DNA of 64,000 bases from Azospirillum endophyticum (GCF_016595245.1 NZ_JAENHM010000069.1:63633-127632), one strand, 5' to 3'. Shown: positions 40,982 to 50,494, numbered from the stretch's first letter. The notes: generated from the sequence alone by a model not told the origin. Translations and numbers: made by a program.

Positions 40982-42772
40982 GTGATTCCCCTGTCCTCCT
41001 CACCCCGGTTTCCCGTCGATGCCGTTTTGCCCGGCCTGCTCGATGCCCTGCGCCGGCATGGCGGCGCGGTGCTCCAGGTGCCGCCGGGCGTCGGCAAGAC
41101 GGTGCGGGTCCCCCCGGCCCTGCTGGAGCAGCCCTGGCTGCCCGGCCACCGCATCGTCGTGGTGACCGCCGACGGGCTGGCCGCCCGCGCCGCCTGCCTG
41201 CGGATGGCCGCCCTGCTGGGGGAGGAGCCCGGCTGCACCGTCGGCTTCCATACCCTGTCGGACAGCGTGACCGGTCCCCGCATGCGGATCGAGCTGCTCC
41301 CCGCCATCCTGTTCCTGCGCCGAATCCAGGACTCCCCCGAGCTGGCCGACGTCGGTGCGGTGCTGTTCGATTGCTTCGGCGGACAGCGCACCGACGGGTT
41401 CCCGGGTGACGGCCTGTTGGGTGCCGCCTTCGCGCGAGAGGCACGCGAGGCGCTGTGCGGCCGCACCCTGCTGCTGGGAATGACGGCGGCCGCTTCGCCG
41501 GCGGCTTCCCTGGCCTCCCTGCTGGGCGGCGGGACCGGGCCGGTCCCCGTGGTGAGCTGTGCGGGTGCCGGCTTCCCGGTGGAGATCCGTTCCCTCGACG
41601 CTCTTGCACCGGGTGCCGCCCCGGGTGCCGCTGTGGAGATGGCAATGGCGGCGGCGATCCGGCGTGCCCTGCGGGAGGAGCGCGGCGGCGTGCTGGCCGT
41701 CCTGCCCGACGGCGGTGCGGTCCGCCGGGTCGTCGCCCTGCTCTGGGGTTTGGAGGAGGTCGGTCCGGACATTCTTCTCCTTGCCCTCTGTGACGAGGCG
41801 GCGTCCGACCTGCCGGCCGCCGTCTCCCCGGCACCGCCCGGCCTGCGCAAGCTGGTGCTGGCCACACCGTCGGCCGAGGCGGGGCTCGGGATCGCCGATG
41901 TCCGCATCGTGGTGGATTGCGGCCTGACCCGGTTGCCGCGCCACGACCGCCGCCGCGGCATGGCCCACCCGGTCACGCGGCCCGCCGGCCGCAACGCGGC
42001 AGAGCGCCGGGTCATCGCCGCCGGCCGGCAGGAGCCGGGGGTCTGCTACCGCCTTTCACCGCCCTGTGCTTTGCCGGAACTGCCCGCCCCCGAACCGCCG
42101 CCGCTGGAACTGGCCCTGGAGATGGCTGCCTGGGGGGAGAAGGGCATCGACGCCCTGCCTCATGGCGCCCATGCATCCTCCCTGCTCGCCCTGCTGGGAG
42201 CGGTCGGCGTCGGCGGGGCAGTCACCCCGCTGGGACAGCGCATGGCCCGGCTCAGCCTGCATCCCCGGCTGGCCCGGCTGATCCTATGCGGGGCGGAGAT
42301 CGGGCTGGGCGGGCTCGCCTGCACGGTGGCCGCGTGGCTGGCGGAACCGGACCATCCCAGCGGCGGGGACGGCGCCGACCTGCGGGGACGGATCGACCGG
42401 CTGCTCACCGGCGAAGACAGGGGGGACTGCGACCCGGAACGGGAATGGCCGATCCTGGAGCGGGCGCAGGCTTGGCGGCGGCGGATCGGCATCCACCAGC
42501 CGGTGGAGCGCAGCGGCTGCGACCGGATCGGGGAATTGCTGGCGCTCGCCTATCCCGACCGTGTCGCCCGCCGCCGATCGGCCCTGTCGGACGATGGCGC
42601 GGCGCTTTACGGCTTGGCCGACGGCAGCCTCGCCCGCCTGCCGGCCGGCGATCCGCTGGCGGCGGCGGACCGGCTGGCGGTCGCCTTCCTCGACGGCTCC
42701 GCGGACGCTCCATGGATCGCCTTGGCGGCCGCCTTGCCCGAACCGGACCGGCAGCGGGATGTGACCCCATGA
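40982..42772 (+). CDS. degenerate HrpB-like DEAH helicase-family protein
   Basis: This 596-residue protein (GTG start) follows the HrpB layout but is shorter than typical HrpB, about 820 residues. The Walker A motif LQVPPGVGKT is intact (Lys39). The Walker B/DEAH box reads LFDCFGG (130-133) instead of DEFH, and the arginine-finger region (QRAGRAGR in HrpB) is reduced to VTRPAGRNAAERR. LATPSAEAGLGIADVRIVVD, the motif V region, is recognisable. The C-terminal HrpB domain is missing. ATP hydrolysis is doubtful, so it may bind nucleotide or RNA without unwinding. It overlaps the next gene by 4 nt. The reading frame is open, so it is not a simple pseudogene. Confidence 0.82.
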   Translation: MIPLSSSPRFPVDAVLPGLLDALRRHGGAVLQVPPGVGKTVRVPPALLEQPWLPGHRIVVVTADGLAARAACLRMAALLGEEPGCTVGFHTLSDSVTGPRMRIELLPAILFLRRIQDSPELADVGAVLFDCFGGQRTDGFPGDGLLGAAFAREAREALCGRTLLLGMTAAASPAASLASLLGGGTGPVPVVSCAGAGFPVEIRSLDALAPGAAPGAAVEMAMAAAIRRALREERGGVLAVLPDGGAVRRVVALLWGLEEVGPDILLLALCDEAASDLPAAVSPAPPGLRKLVLATPSAEAGLGIADVRIVVDCGLTRLPRHDRRRGMAHPVTRPAGRNAAERRVIAAGRQEPGVCYRLSPPCALPELPAPEPPPLELALEMAAWGEKGIDALPHGAHASSLLALLGAVGVGGAVTPLGQRMARLSLHPRLARLILCGAEIGLGGLACTVAAWLAEPDHPSGGDGADLRGRIDRLLTGEDRGDCDPEREWPILERAQAWRRRIGIHQPVERSGCDRIGELLALAYPDRVARRRSALSDDGAALYGLADGSLARLPAGDPLAAADRLAVAFLDGSADAPWIALAAALPEPDRQRDVTP

Positions 42773-44139
42773 CCATGCAGACGCCCCAGCCGCAGCTCCC
42801 CCCCGCAACCCCCACCCTCGCGGAGGTCAAGCGGTTCCTGGTCGAGCATCCCGATGATCCCGACGGTTTGAACTCGCTGGGCGTCCTGCAGAACCAGGGG
42901 GGCGAGCGCGAGGCCGCCATCCTGCAGTACCGCCGTGCCCTGGCCGTGGCGCCCGACCATGCCGTGGTCTGGAACAATCTGGCCCTCATTTCGACGGCGA
43001 CGGGCCGGCATGCTCAGGCCATCGCCTGCGCCCGCGTGGCGGTGGCGCTCGCCCCCGACAACCCGACCGCCTGCCTCAGCCTGACCGCGGCGCTGTACAA
43101 GTCGGGCGATTTCGCGACCGACTTCACGGTGCTGGAGCGGCTGATCCGTCTGGCCCCCGACGATTCCAGCCTGCCCTGGGGGCGGGCGCAAATCCGCCTG
43201 CACCAGGGCGACTATGCGCAGGGCTTCGCCGATTACGAGGCCCGTTACTGGCTCCGGGAATATCATTACCGTCTCCACCGGGGGCCGCGTTGGGACGGCG
43301 GGTCGCTGGACGGGCGCTTCGTCATGGTGACGCTGGAGCAGGGTTTCGGCGACACGCTGCTGATGGCCCGCTACCTGCCGATGCTGAAGGCGCGCGGCGC
43401 AAGGCGGGTGATCGTCGAGCTTCGCGACGAGCTGCGCCGCCTGTTCGCGGCGCTGGAGGGGGTGGATGCCTTCATCGCCAAGGACGCGGCGCCGACGCCG
43501 ATCTACCATGTCCACACCTCGATCATGAGCCTGCCGCTGCGCTTCGGCACCACCATCGACAGCGTGCCGCCACCGGTGCGCCTGACCGTCCCGGACGAGG
43601 CGCGGGCCAAGGCCGCAAGGCTGCTGGGGCCGGAGGACGGCCGGCTGAAGGTCGGCATCGTCTGGTCGGGAAGCGACGCCTTCGCCGACAACGCGATCCG
43701 TGCCACCTCGCTGGAGCGCTTCCTGCGTTTCGCCGGGATCCCCGGGGTGCGCCTCTACAGCCTGCAGAAAGGGCCGCCGGAGGAGGAGCTGCGCGCCCTT
43801 CCCGCCGGCACGCCGATCACGGCGCTGGGGCCGGAGCTGGAGGATTTCACCGATACCGCGGCGGTGGTGGAGCGGCTGGACCTGGTCGTCATGACCGACA
43901 GTTCGGTCGCCCATCTCGCCGGTTCGCTCGGCACCCCGGTGTGGACCCTGATCCAGCATGTGCCCTACTGGGTCTACGGGATGACCGGCGCGACGACCCC
44001 CTGGTACCCGTCGATGCGCCTCTACCGCCAGGGTCCCGAGGAGGATTGGGAGCCGGTGTTCGACGCGGTCGAACGGGATCTGCAGGCCCTGGCCGCGCGC
44101 CGGGCGGCGGACCTGCTTGAGCCCTGCGGCAATCCTTGA
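42769..44139 (+). CDS. TPR protein with GT9-like glycosyltransferase domain
   Basis: This 456-residue protein has three or four TPR units (residues 15-140) and a GT-B domain. VMVTLEQGFGDTLLMARYLP and LKVGIVWSGSD match the first half, and VMTDSSVAHLAGSLGTPVWT is the donor-site signature. It has the same architecture as the protein at 1685-3223. It overlaps the HrpB-like stop (ATGA 42769-42772) and precedes the spermidine-synthase-like gene by 15 nt. Glycosyltransferases of this type often accompany Mdp-like tail-collar genes, so it may modify the collar protein. Confidence 0.88.
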   Translation: MTMQTPQPQLPPATPTLAEVKRFLVEHPDDPDGLNSLGVLQNQGGEREAAILQYRRALAVAPDHAVVWNNLALISTATGRHAQAIACARVAVALAPDNPTACLSLTAALYKSGDFATDFTVLERLIRLAPDDSSLPWGRAQIRLHQGDYAQGFADYEARYWLREYHYRLHRGPRWDGGSLDGRFVMVTLEQGFGDTLLMARYLPMLKARGARRVIVELRDELRRLFAALEGVDAFIAKDAAPTPIYHVHTSIMSLPLRFGTTIDSVPPPVRLTVPDEARAKAARLLGPEDGRLKVGIVWSGSDAFADNAIRATSLERFLRFAGIPGVRLYSLQKGPPEEELRALPAGTPITALGPELEDFTDTAAVVERLDLVVMTDSSVAHLAGSLGTPVWTLIQHVPYWVYGMTGATTPWYPSMRLYRQGPEEDWEPVFDAVERDLQALAARRAADLLEPCGNP

Positions 44140-44154
44140 CGACGAGAGGCATCG

Positions 44155-44916
44155 ATGTCCCAAACCTCCCCCCCCGCTTCCGTGCCCACCCTATTCCAGA
44201 CCGACCTGTTCATGCCCACCTACCAGCCGCGCGAGGGCGCGAACTGGTTCTTGTCGGTTTCGCCGCTCAATCTCGGCGCCGGCTACTGGAGCGGCGGCGT
44301 CCTCATGCAGAACCTGGCGGTCCTGGCGCGCAAGGAGGCCGAAGGGCGCTCCAGCACCTGGATGTCGCTGTCGGCCCGCGAGGTCGAGAGTCAGGAACTG
44401 GGATGCCGCGCCGCGGTCGGGGACACGGTGGTGATGGGGCTCGGCATGGGCTGGGCGGCGGCCAATGCCGCGCTGCGCCCGGAGGTGACGTGGGTCACCG
44501 TCGTCGAACGGGATCCCGAGGTCATCGGACTGATCGCCGAGCTCGGCATCTTCGCTCAGTTGCCGCCCGAAGCGGCGGCGAAGATTTCGGTGATCGAGGG
44601 CGACGCGCTGACCTACACCCCGGCCACCCCGGCGGACACGCTGCTGGCCGACATCTGGATGCCGCTGAACGTCGAAGGCCGGGTGGCCCAGGTCCAGCGC
44701 ATGACCGCCAACACCGGGGCCGCGCGCGTCTATTTCTGGGGCCAGGAGATGGACATCGCCCGCCGGGCCGGGGAACTGGGGCTGGAGCCGCTGGATGCCG
44801 CCGGTCTCGCCCGCATCGTCGACGAGTTCGCCCTGCCGCTGATCGGTCCGGAGATGCCGGACTATCCGGCAATGGTCGCGGTGGCCGCGGGGAAATGGCT
44901 GAGGGATGTCGACTGA
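44155..44916 (+). CDS. spermidine-synthase/methyltransferase-fold protein
   Basis: This 253-residue protein has a Rossmann core with DTVVMGLGMGWAAANAAL in place of the SAM-binding loop (residues 88-105) and VTWVTVVERDPEVI as the acidic strand 2, which resembles polyamine synthases and related class I methyltransferases. DTLLADIWMPLNVEGRVAQ may correspond to the motif IV region. The N-terminal 60 residues are unlike either family. It closes the tail-collar-associated run of genes. Whether it transfers a methyl or aminopropyl group cannot be told. Confidence 0.75.
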   Translation: MSQTSPPASVPTLFQTDLFMPTYQPREGANWFLSVSPLNLGAGYWSGGVLMQNLAVLARKEAEGRSSTWMSLSAREVESQELGCRAAVGDTVVMGLGMGWAAANAALRPEVTWVTVVERDPEVIGLIAELGIFAQLPPEAAAKISVIEGDALTYTPATPADTLLADIWMPLNVEGRVAQVQRMTANTGAARVYFWGQEMDIARRAGELGLEPLDAAGLARIVDEFALPLIGPEMPDYPAMVAVAAGKWLRDVD

Positions 44917-45040
44917 GGGAGGGCTCCGTCCCTATCCGGCGGCGTGACCACTGAAGGGCAGGGAGAGGGTGGCTGCACAAACGGCGGCGCTTGCGCTATA
45001 ACCGGGGCGACAACCCTCGGAACAGAGATTGAGTCCTCCG

Positions 45041-45556
45041 ATGCGTGCCTGCACCCGTTTCACCCGTACCACCGCCCGGGCCGCCACTCGGACCACCGCC
45101 GTCGCGGTGCTTGCGCTGTCCACCATGCTGGCCGGCTGCCAGACCGGTTCGATGGGCAGCAAGGAGGGGTTCGGCACCGTCGGCGGCGCCGTCGCCGGCG
45201 GCCTGATCGGTTCGCGCTTCGGCGGCGGTTCGGGCAAGCTGGTGGCAGTCGGCATCGGCACGCTGCTGGGCGCCTTCGCCGGACGGGAGCTCGGCGCCTC
45301 GCTGGACCGCGCCGACCAAGCTTATGCCGACCGCGCCGCGACCCAGGCCTATGCCGCCCCGATCGGCCAGCGAATCAGCTGGAACAACCCGCAGTCCGGC
45401 AACCAGGGCGTCATCGTGCCGGTGCGCGACGGCTATGACGGCTCCGGCTCTTACTGCCGCGAGTTCCAGCAGACCATCGTCGTCGGCGGCCGCACCGAGC
45501 AGGCCTTCGGCACCGCCTGCCGCCAGCCCGACGGGTCGTGGAAGATTGTGGGGTGA
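45041..45556 (+). CDS. glycine-zipper outer-membrane lipoprotein (17-kDa antigen-like)
   Basis: This 171-residue protein has a lipoprotein signal ending in STMLAGC (Cys33), then a glycine zipper (GTVGGAVAGGLIGSRFGGG ... GTLLGAFAGRELG) and a C-terminal YCREFQQTIVVGGRTEQAFG typical of the rickettsial 17-kDa antigen/RcnB-like family. ATG 45041 is used because the TTG four codons earlier adds nothing. It is an outer-membrane or periplasmic envelope protein with its own short transcription unit. No enzyme activity is expected. Confidence 0.88.
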   Translation: MRACTRFTRTTARAATRTTAVAVLALSTMLAGCQTGSMGSKEGFGTVGGAVAGGLIGSRFGGGSGKLVAVGIGTLLGAFAGRELGASLDRADQAYADRAATQAYAAPIGQRISWNNPQSGNQGVIVPVRDGYDGSGSYCREFQQTIVVGGRTEQAFGTACRQPDGSWKIVG

Positions 45557-45579
45557 GGTACGGAGCGGCTTTGACTTCA

Positions 45580-45609
45580 TTGACGCCACCCGACGCCGCT
45601 TTGTAGCAT
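45580..45609 (+). promoter_or_regulatory. Probable promoter for the epimerase pair
   Basis: TTGACG (45580-45585) and TAGCAT (45604-45609) are 18 nt apart, about 86 nt before the first epimerase ATG and just after the lipoprotein stop. Confidence 0.4.
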
Positions 45610-45695
45610 TAGGCGTTGCCATACCGGCTGCCGTCATTGCTTTCCCGTCCGTTGCCGGTAACGGACCGTTTGCCTGAAAGCGGAATAAGGACCTT

Positions 45696-46715
45696 ATGGC
45701 CGAAAACATCCCCTTCAAGCGTGTGCTGGTCACCGGCGGCGCCGGTTATGTCGGAAGCGCATTGGTTCCGCGGCTTCTGGCGGCGGGCCATCAGGTCGTG
45801 GTGTATGATCTGATGCTGTTCGGCACCGACGTGCTTCCCAAAGACGATCCGGCGCTGAGCATCGTCAAGGCCGACATTCGCAACACGGCGGACTTCGCGC
45901 GCGCCGTCGCCGGAGCGGACGCCGTCATTCACCTCGCCTGCATTTCCAACGATCCCAGCTTCGAACTCGACGAAGCGCTCAGCACAACCATCAACTACGA
46001 TGCCTTCGAGCCGATGGTCCAGGCCGCGCGTGACGCGGGTGTCCGACGCTTCATTTATGCGTCCAGTAGTTCCGTCTATGGGATCAGCGAAGCCGCCGAC
46101 GTGACGGAGGAGCATCCGCTGCTGCCTCTGACGCTCTACAGCAAATACAAGGCGATGTGCGAAACGGTTCTGGCCCGTTACCAAGCGCCAGACTTCACCT
46201 GCGTCACCATCCGGCCTTCGACCGTCTGCGGCTATGCGCCGCGGCTGCGTTTGGATCTGACGGTCAACATCCTGACGAACCACGCCATCAACAACCGCAA
46301 GATCACGGTCTTCGGCGGTGAGCAGATGCGGCCGAACATCCACATCGACGACATGGTCGACCTTTATCTGCTGCTGCTGCGCCTTCCGGCGGAGACGATC
46401 GCCGGCAAGGTGTTCAACGCCGGTTACGGCAATCTGAAGGTTTCCGAGATCGCCGAGATCGTGCGCAAGGTGGTGATGGAGGAGTTCCCGGACCTGGGGC
46501 CAATCGACATTGTCCGCACGCCGACCGACGACAACCGCTCCTATCACGTCAATTCCGACAGGATCAGGCAGGCCATTGGCTTCGAAGCGAACCGGTCGGT
46601 GGAGGATGCCGTCCGGGATCTGTGCCAAGCCTTCCGGGACGGAAAAATCCCCGGCAGCCTGACCGACGATGCCTATTTCAACGTCCGCACCATGAAAGCC
46701 TTGGCACTCGCATGA
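45696..46715 (+). CDS. NAD-dependent epimerase/dehydratase (extended SDR)
   Basis: This 339-residue protein has the Rossmann signature VTGGAGYVGS (12-21), the serine strand YASSSSVYG (121-129) and the catalytic Tyr148-x3-Lys152 (YSKYK). Extended SDRs act on NDP-sugars as epimerases, dehydratases or reductases. The C-terminal region GEQMRPNIHIDDMVD supports nucleotide-sugar binding. It is coupled to the next epimerase by ATGA. Together they probably interconvert sugars for the glycan made by the adjacent cluster. The exact substrate is not identified. Confidence 0.9.
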   Translation: MAENIPFKRVLVTGGAGYVGSALVPRLLAAGHQVVVYDLMLFGTDVLPKDDPALSIVKADIRNTADFARAVAGADAVIHLACISNDPSFELDEALSTTINYDAFEPMVQAARDAGVRRFIYASSSSVYGISEAADVTEEHPLLPLTLYSKYKAMCETVLARYQAPDFTCVTIRPSTVCGYAPRLRLDLTVNILTNHAINNRKITVFGGEQMRPNIHIDDMVDLYLLLLRLPAETIAGKVFNAGYGNLKVSEIAEIVRKVVMEEFPDLGPIDIVRTPTDDNRSYHVNSDRIRQAIGFEANRSVEDAVRDLCQAFRDGKIPGSLTDDAYFNVRTMKALALA

Positions 46716-47725
46716 CCTCGTCGCCCCCCCAGCGCCCCGTTGCCGTCGTCACCGGAGGATGCGGCTTCATTGGCAGCCACATGGTCGACCTCCTTCTGGA
46801 GCAAGGCTATGGCGTGAGGGTGATCGACAATCTTGCCGGCGGGCGGCTGGAGAATCTCGCCCATCACGCCGGAAGCCCGGATCTGACGGTCGAGACCCGG
46901 GATATCCGCGCCGTCGCCCTGGATGATTCTCTGTTCCGGGACGCGCGACACGTCTTCCACTTCGCCGGCATCGGCGACATCGTGCCCTCCATCGAACGTC
47001 CGGTGGACTATATGGACACGAACGTCATGGGCACGGTGCGCGTGCTGGAGGCGTCGCGCCACGCCGGCGTGGAAAAGTTCGTCTATGCCGCATCCTCCTC
47101 CTGCTACGGCTTCGCTGCCGTGCCCACGCGGGAAGACCATCGCATCGCTCCGCAGTACCCCTATGCCTTGTCCAAGAACCAAGGGGAGCAGGCGGCACTG
47201 CATTGGCACCGGGTCTACGGCCTTCCCGTGAATTCGATCCGCATCTTCAACGCCTATGGTCCGCGTTCCCGCACATCGGGAGCCTATGGGGCCGTGTTCG
47301 GCGTGTTCCTGCGGCAGAAGCTGGCCGGTAAGCCGTTCACGGTGGTGGGCGACGGCACCCAGAGCCGCGATTTCATCTTCGTGACCGACGTGGCCGCCGC
47401 CTTCCTTTGCGCCGCCCGCACGAACCGGGCCGGCGAGGTCTACAATGTGGGCGCAAACGCACCGCAGACCGTGAACCGGCTGGTCGAACTGCTGGGCGGC
47501 CCGGTCGTGAACATTCCCAAGCGCCCTGGGGAACCCGACTGCACCTGGGCCGATACCGCTAAGATCCAGACGGAGTTGGGTTGGCGGCCGGCGGTCAGCT
47601 TCGAAGCTGGGGTGGCAAAGGTGTTGGAGAACATAGAGTACTGGAGCAACGCGCCAGTCTGGGATCCGGAATCCATTGCCAAGGCCACCCAGGCTTGGTT
47701 CGGCGCACTCGGTCGCGTGGACTGA
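46712..47725 (+). CDS. NAD-dependent NDP-sugar epimerase/dehydratase
   Basis: This 337-residue extended SDR starts VTGGCGFIGSH (13-23), has YAASSSCYG (125-133) and the catalytic Tyr151-x3-Lys155, and resembles the UDP-GlcNAc/UDP-Glc 4-epimerase group. Later segments such as FNAYGPRSRTSGAYG and VGDGTQSRDFIFVTD are typical of that group. The ATG at 46712 overlaps the preceding stop. It converges on the minus-strand cluster, from which an inverted repeat separates it. Confidence 0.9.
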   Translation: MTSSPPQRPVAVVTGGCGFIGSHMVDLLLEQGYGVRVIDNLAGGRLENLAHHAGSPDLTVETRDIRAVALDDSLFRDARHVFHFAGIGDIVPSIERPVDYMDTNVMGTVRVLEASRHAGVEKFVYAASSSCYGFAAVPTREDHRIAPQYPYALSKNQGEQAALHWHRVYGLPVNSIRIFNAYGPRSRTSGAYGAVFGVFLRQKLAGKPFTVVGDGTQSRDFIFVTDVAAAFLCAARTNRAGEVYNVGANAPQTVNRLVELLGGPVVNIPKRPGEPDCTWADTAKIQTELGWRPAVSFEAGVAKVLENIEYWSNAPVWDPESIAKATQAWFGALGRVD

Positions 47726-47746
47726 GCGGCTGCTTTGTAGAGTTTG

Positions 47747-47784
47747 GAGTGTGTCAGGCGCTTCGACAGGCATCTGACACACTC
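47747..47784. terminator. Inverted repeat between converging transcription units
   Basis: GAGTGTGTCAG (47747-47757) and its exact complement (47774-47784) form an 11-bp stem with a 16-nt loop between the epimerase and glycosyltransferase-like stops. The position suits a bidirectional terminator, although no U tract is present. Confidence 0.5.
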
Positions 47785-47804
47785 TGAGGGAGCGACCGGC
47801 TGGC

Positions 47805-49469
47805 TCAGATCGCCTTTTGACTTTGCGGATCGAATTGCCCAGGGCTGGCCATCCCCTGTTCGATCAGTGCGGCGATGTCGTCCGTAGCGGCTCGATTTTC
47901 CACCAGAAGCTTCGAGCGCAGGCGCAGCGTTCCATCGACCAAAGCCGCGTGGTCGGCGTTGCGGATGGCTTGAAGAACGGCATCCGGCTCCAGCCGTTCA
48001 ATGACGAGACCGGCGCCATACTCGCGCAGGAGTTCACCCATGAACCCCCAGCTCGCATCCAGCAGTGTCGGTAGCCCGGCGCTGACATATCCGGTCCAGC
48101 GGTTGCAAACGCCGACCCGGCGGTCGGAATGAAAAGTCTTCTGATCGTTGCACAGCCAGCCGAAGCGGTAGGAGGACAGCCGCGTCAGCAGGTCGGCGTA
48201 GTCGAGGCGCCGGCTGTAGATCATGGGTGGCGCGGCGTACCGTTCCAGATAGTCGGCGAAGATGGCATCGCCGGATGTATCGGCGTGAGACGAATTGAAG
48301 ATGTCGGCGGTCAACCCTCCGTCCCGGCAGAGGGTTTCGATCAGCGGAAGGAAATTGTAACCGATCGGAAAGCTGCGCAGGAAGGTGCTGGAGGGAAGGA
48401 AGCCGGCATACACCAGATCCGCAAGCGGGGCTCCGTTGGACGGTTCGGGACCTTCGACCATTTGCGGGAAAACCAGCCGGTAAGGTGCGCGCAGGCGAGC
48501 CTGCACCCGATCCCACTCCGCTCCGCCCCGTTTGGAAAGAGTAAGGTCCAGCGTTTGCCCAGCGATCAGTTCTGACTGTCTCAGCCAGGCGATGGAGGTG
48601 GCGTTCAGTCCGAATAGATTGACCAGGTCGTTATCCGGCCACAGGACCGTGTAGTCATAGAATTCCTGGATGACCGTCGCTTCCGGCAGAACGTGTTTGA
48701 TCAGCATCCCCAAGTAGTTCTTGTAGATGATGCTGCGCACATACACCACGCGCGGGCGTTGACGTTGGAGGACCAGCACCAAGGCCGCAAGCGACTCCCG
48801 AAGGTCGAAGGACAGATAGGGACCTTCGTTTTTCACGCCACCGACCTCCCGCCCGAGAAAGAGCTGAATGGTCGCTTCCGGCCGCAGCCATTCGGCAAGC
48901 TGTCGGTCGTGAAGGATATTGGTGCTGCAGCAGCTCACGATCATCGCTTTGACCGGCCGCTGGCTTGCCTGATCTGCCAGCATCTCCACCATGGGAGCGG
49001 ACAGTTCCCGGTACCGGGGATTGGTATGGACTGTGATGATGCGGTCGGGTGGAATGCCGGCGGCCACTGCGGCGGCCCGCATCTCCATTTCGTACACGCT
49101 GTGGGCGAGCAGGACCCAGTCGAAGGCCAGTCCGGCCGTCTGGGCGGGCTGATAGACCGGATAGCCGTGGAAGGTCCCGATGTCGAACGCCATCCGGTCG
49201 AGGACTCCGACGACGACGATCCCCGGGGGCAGATGCTCCAGCAGGCTTCGGGTCAGGGTACCGGCTCCGTACAGCATGACGCGGCCGTTCGGCAAGTCGG
49301 AACAGAAACGCTTCAGGAGTCCGGGATCGCGCGGGGCGCCATACCAGTGGAGCAGGTCCCGGACCAGGGACCCGGCATCGCCGGCGGTCGTTGCATCTTG
49401 CGAAGCGGCGGCTCTCCACAGTTCGTCAAGACTCTGCCCTGTGGGAAGGTGGCCGTCTAAAACGGTCAT
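47805..49469 (-). CDS. putative glycosyltransferase-like protein with N-terminal nucleotide-binding segment
   Basis: This 554-residue protein opens with a Rossmann-like segment GRVMLYGAGTLTRSLLEHL (62-80). A GT-B-like remainder includes PTLLDASWGFMGELLREYG and LVIERLEPDAVLQAIRNAD near the C-terminus. It is a paralog of the 60508-62235 gene: both share LYG-x-G-x-LTR and the LDR and V-GYLSAGLP-like segments. I cannot name a family. It is the last gene of the 11-gene operon, joined to the RmlD-like gene by ATGA. Sugar transfer is likely from its C-terminal pattern and context. Confidence 0.75.
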   Translation of the reverse strand: MTVLDGHLPTGQSLDELWRAAASQDATTAGDAGSLVRDLLHWYGAPRDPGLLKRFCSDLPNGRVMLYGAGTLTRSLLEHLPPGIVVVGVLDRMAFDIGTFHGYPVYQPAQTAGLAFDWVLLAHSVYEMEMRAAAVAAGIPPDRIITVHTNPRYRELSAPMVEMLADQASQRPVKAMIVSCCSTNILHDRQLAEWLRPEATIQLFLGREVGGVKNEGPYLSFDLRESLAALVLVLQRQRPRVVYVRSIIYKNYLGMLIKHVLPEATVIQEFYDYTVLWPDNDLVNLFGLNATSIAWLRQSELIAGQTLDLTLSKRGGAEWDRVQARLRAPYRLVFPQMVEGPEPSNGAPLADLVYAGFLPSSTFLRSFPIGYNFLPLIETLCRDGGLTADIFNSSHADTSGDAIFADYLERYAAPPMIYSRRLDYADLLTRLSSYRFGWLCNDQKTFHSDRRVGVCNRWTGYVSAGLPTLLDASWGFMGELLREYGAGLVIERLEPDAVLQAIRNADHAALVDGTLRLRSKLLVENRAATDDIAALIEQGMASPGQFDPQSQKAI

Positions 49470-50425
49470 CGAGCCGGCCTCTCATCAGCGGAAAGAAACG
49501 TCAGCAGCGAAGCGATGCAGCCATCAAGGGTTTCCAGAGGGTCCAATGGATGGACATCCAGTTCCGCGGCAGCACGTCGTCCGTCCATCAAGGTGTGGAG
49601 CGGCGGCGGTTCCTTCAGGAAGCCGGCGGCTACGCTGTCCATGGCTTGCACCAGATGCGGCGGGGCGCCCACCCGGCGGGCGATGTGACCGGCCGCGTCG
49701 ACATAGGAGATCTCGGCGGACGACGCCAATTGTACGATCCCCGTCGTCCTGCGTTCGATCATCGCGCGCAACGCCTGCACCACCTGGGCGACCGGCAGGG
49801 GAGCCAGCGACATGTCCCGAGCGGCGGCGATCGTCTCGCCCCGTCGCAGGCGCTCGACCCAGCCGGTCAACAGCGCCATTCCCGGTTCGACCACCTTGGA
49901 CAGCCGGAGCACGCCGGGCGCGACCATGCCGGGCTGCCCAGCCAAGGCGAGCACACTTCGCTCGGCTATCGCCTTGCTGCGACCATAGGCGGTGGTTGGG
50001 CTTACCGGAGTATCGGGGGACGGAAGCGGCTTGCTGCCGTCGAAAACCTGATTGGTCGAAAGCAGCACAACGTAACAGCCACGCGCCGCCAACGCCTTCG
50101 CCAAGGCGGCCGGGCCGTGCGCGTTGATCCGCATCGCCGCATCGGGGTCTGCGTGGCAGGCATCCAGTCGGGCCATGGCCGCGCACAGGACGGCGGCAGT
50201 CCAGGGCCGGGCAAACACCGAACTCCATGTGGCGGAGTCGCCGAGGTCCAGGTGAAGGCGACGCTTGCCATCCGCATCGTGCCGGCGGGTCGTCGCCACG
50301 ACGACGCTGCCAGCGTCGGCCGCTTCGACGAACGCCCGCCCGATCATGCTGTCGCCGCCGACGACCAGGCAAGCGCCTCCCCTATCATTTCCCAGGTCCG
50401 GGCGGTCTTGAAAGACGGGCGTCAT
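49466..50425 (-). CDS. RmlD-like NAD(P)-dependent sugar reductase
   Basis: This 319-residue protein has a dinucleotide-binding start CLVVGGDSMIGRAF (19-32), a serine strand (VVLLSTNQVFDGS) and a Tyr-x3-Lys active site in TTAYGRSKAIAE. These match the dTDP-4-dehydrorhamnose reductase-like group of SDRs. GGAGGAA precedes the ATG. It probably reduces a 4-keto sugar made by cluster enzymes. The loop GGDSMIG departs slightly from the usual GxxGxxG. Confidence 0.85.
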   Translation of the reverse strand: MTPVFQDRPDLGNDRGGACLVVGGDSMIGRAFVEAADAGSVVVATTRRHDADGKRRLHLDLGDSATWSSVFARPWTAAVLCAAMARLDACHADPDAAMRINAHGPAALAKALAARGCYVVLLSTNQVFDGSKPLPSPDTPVSPTTAYGRSKAIAERSVLALAGQPGMVAPGVLRLSKVVEPGMALLTGWVERLRRGETIAAARDMSLAPLPVAQVVQALRAMIERRTTGIVQLASSAEISYVDAAGHIARRVGAPPHLVQAMDSVAAGFLKEPPPLHTLMDGRRAAAELDVHPLDPLETLDGCIASLLTFLSADERPAR

Positions 50426-50494
50426 CAGTGTTCCTCCATCCGCATGCCCACAATCAGGAGGGGCAGGCAGAGCCGCGTCTGCGGGAAGTGCCTG

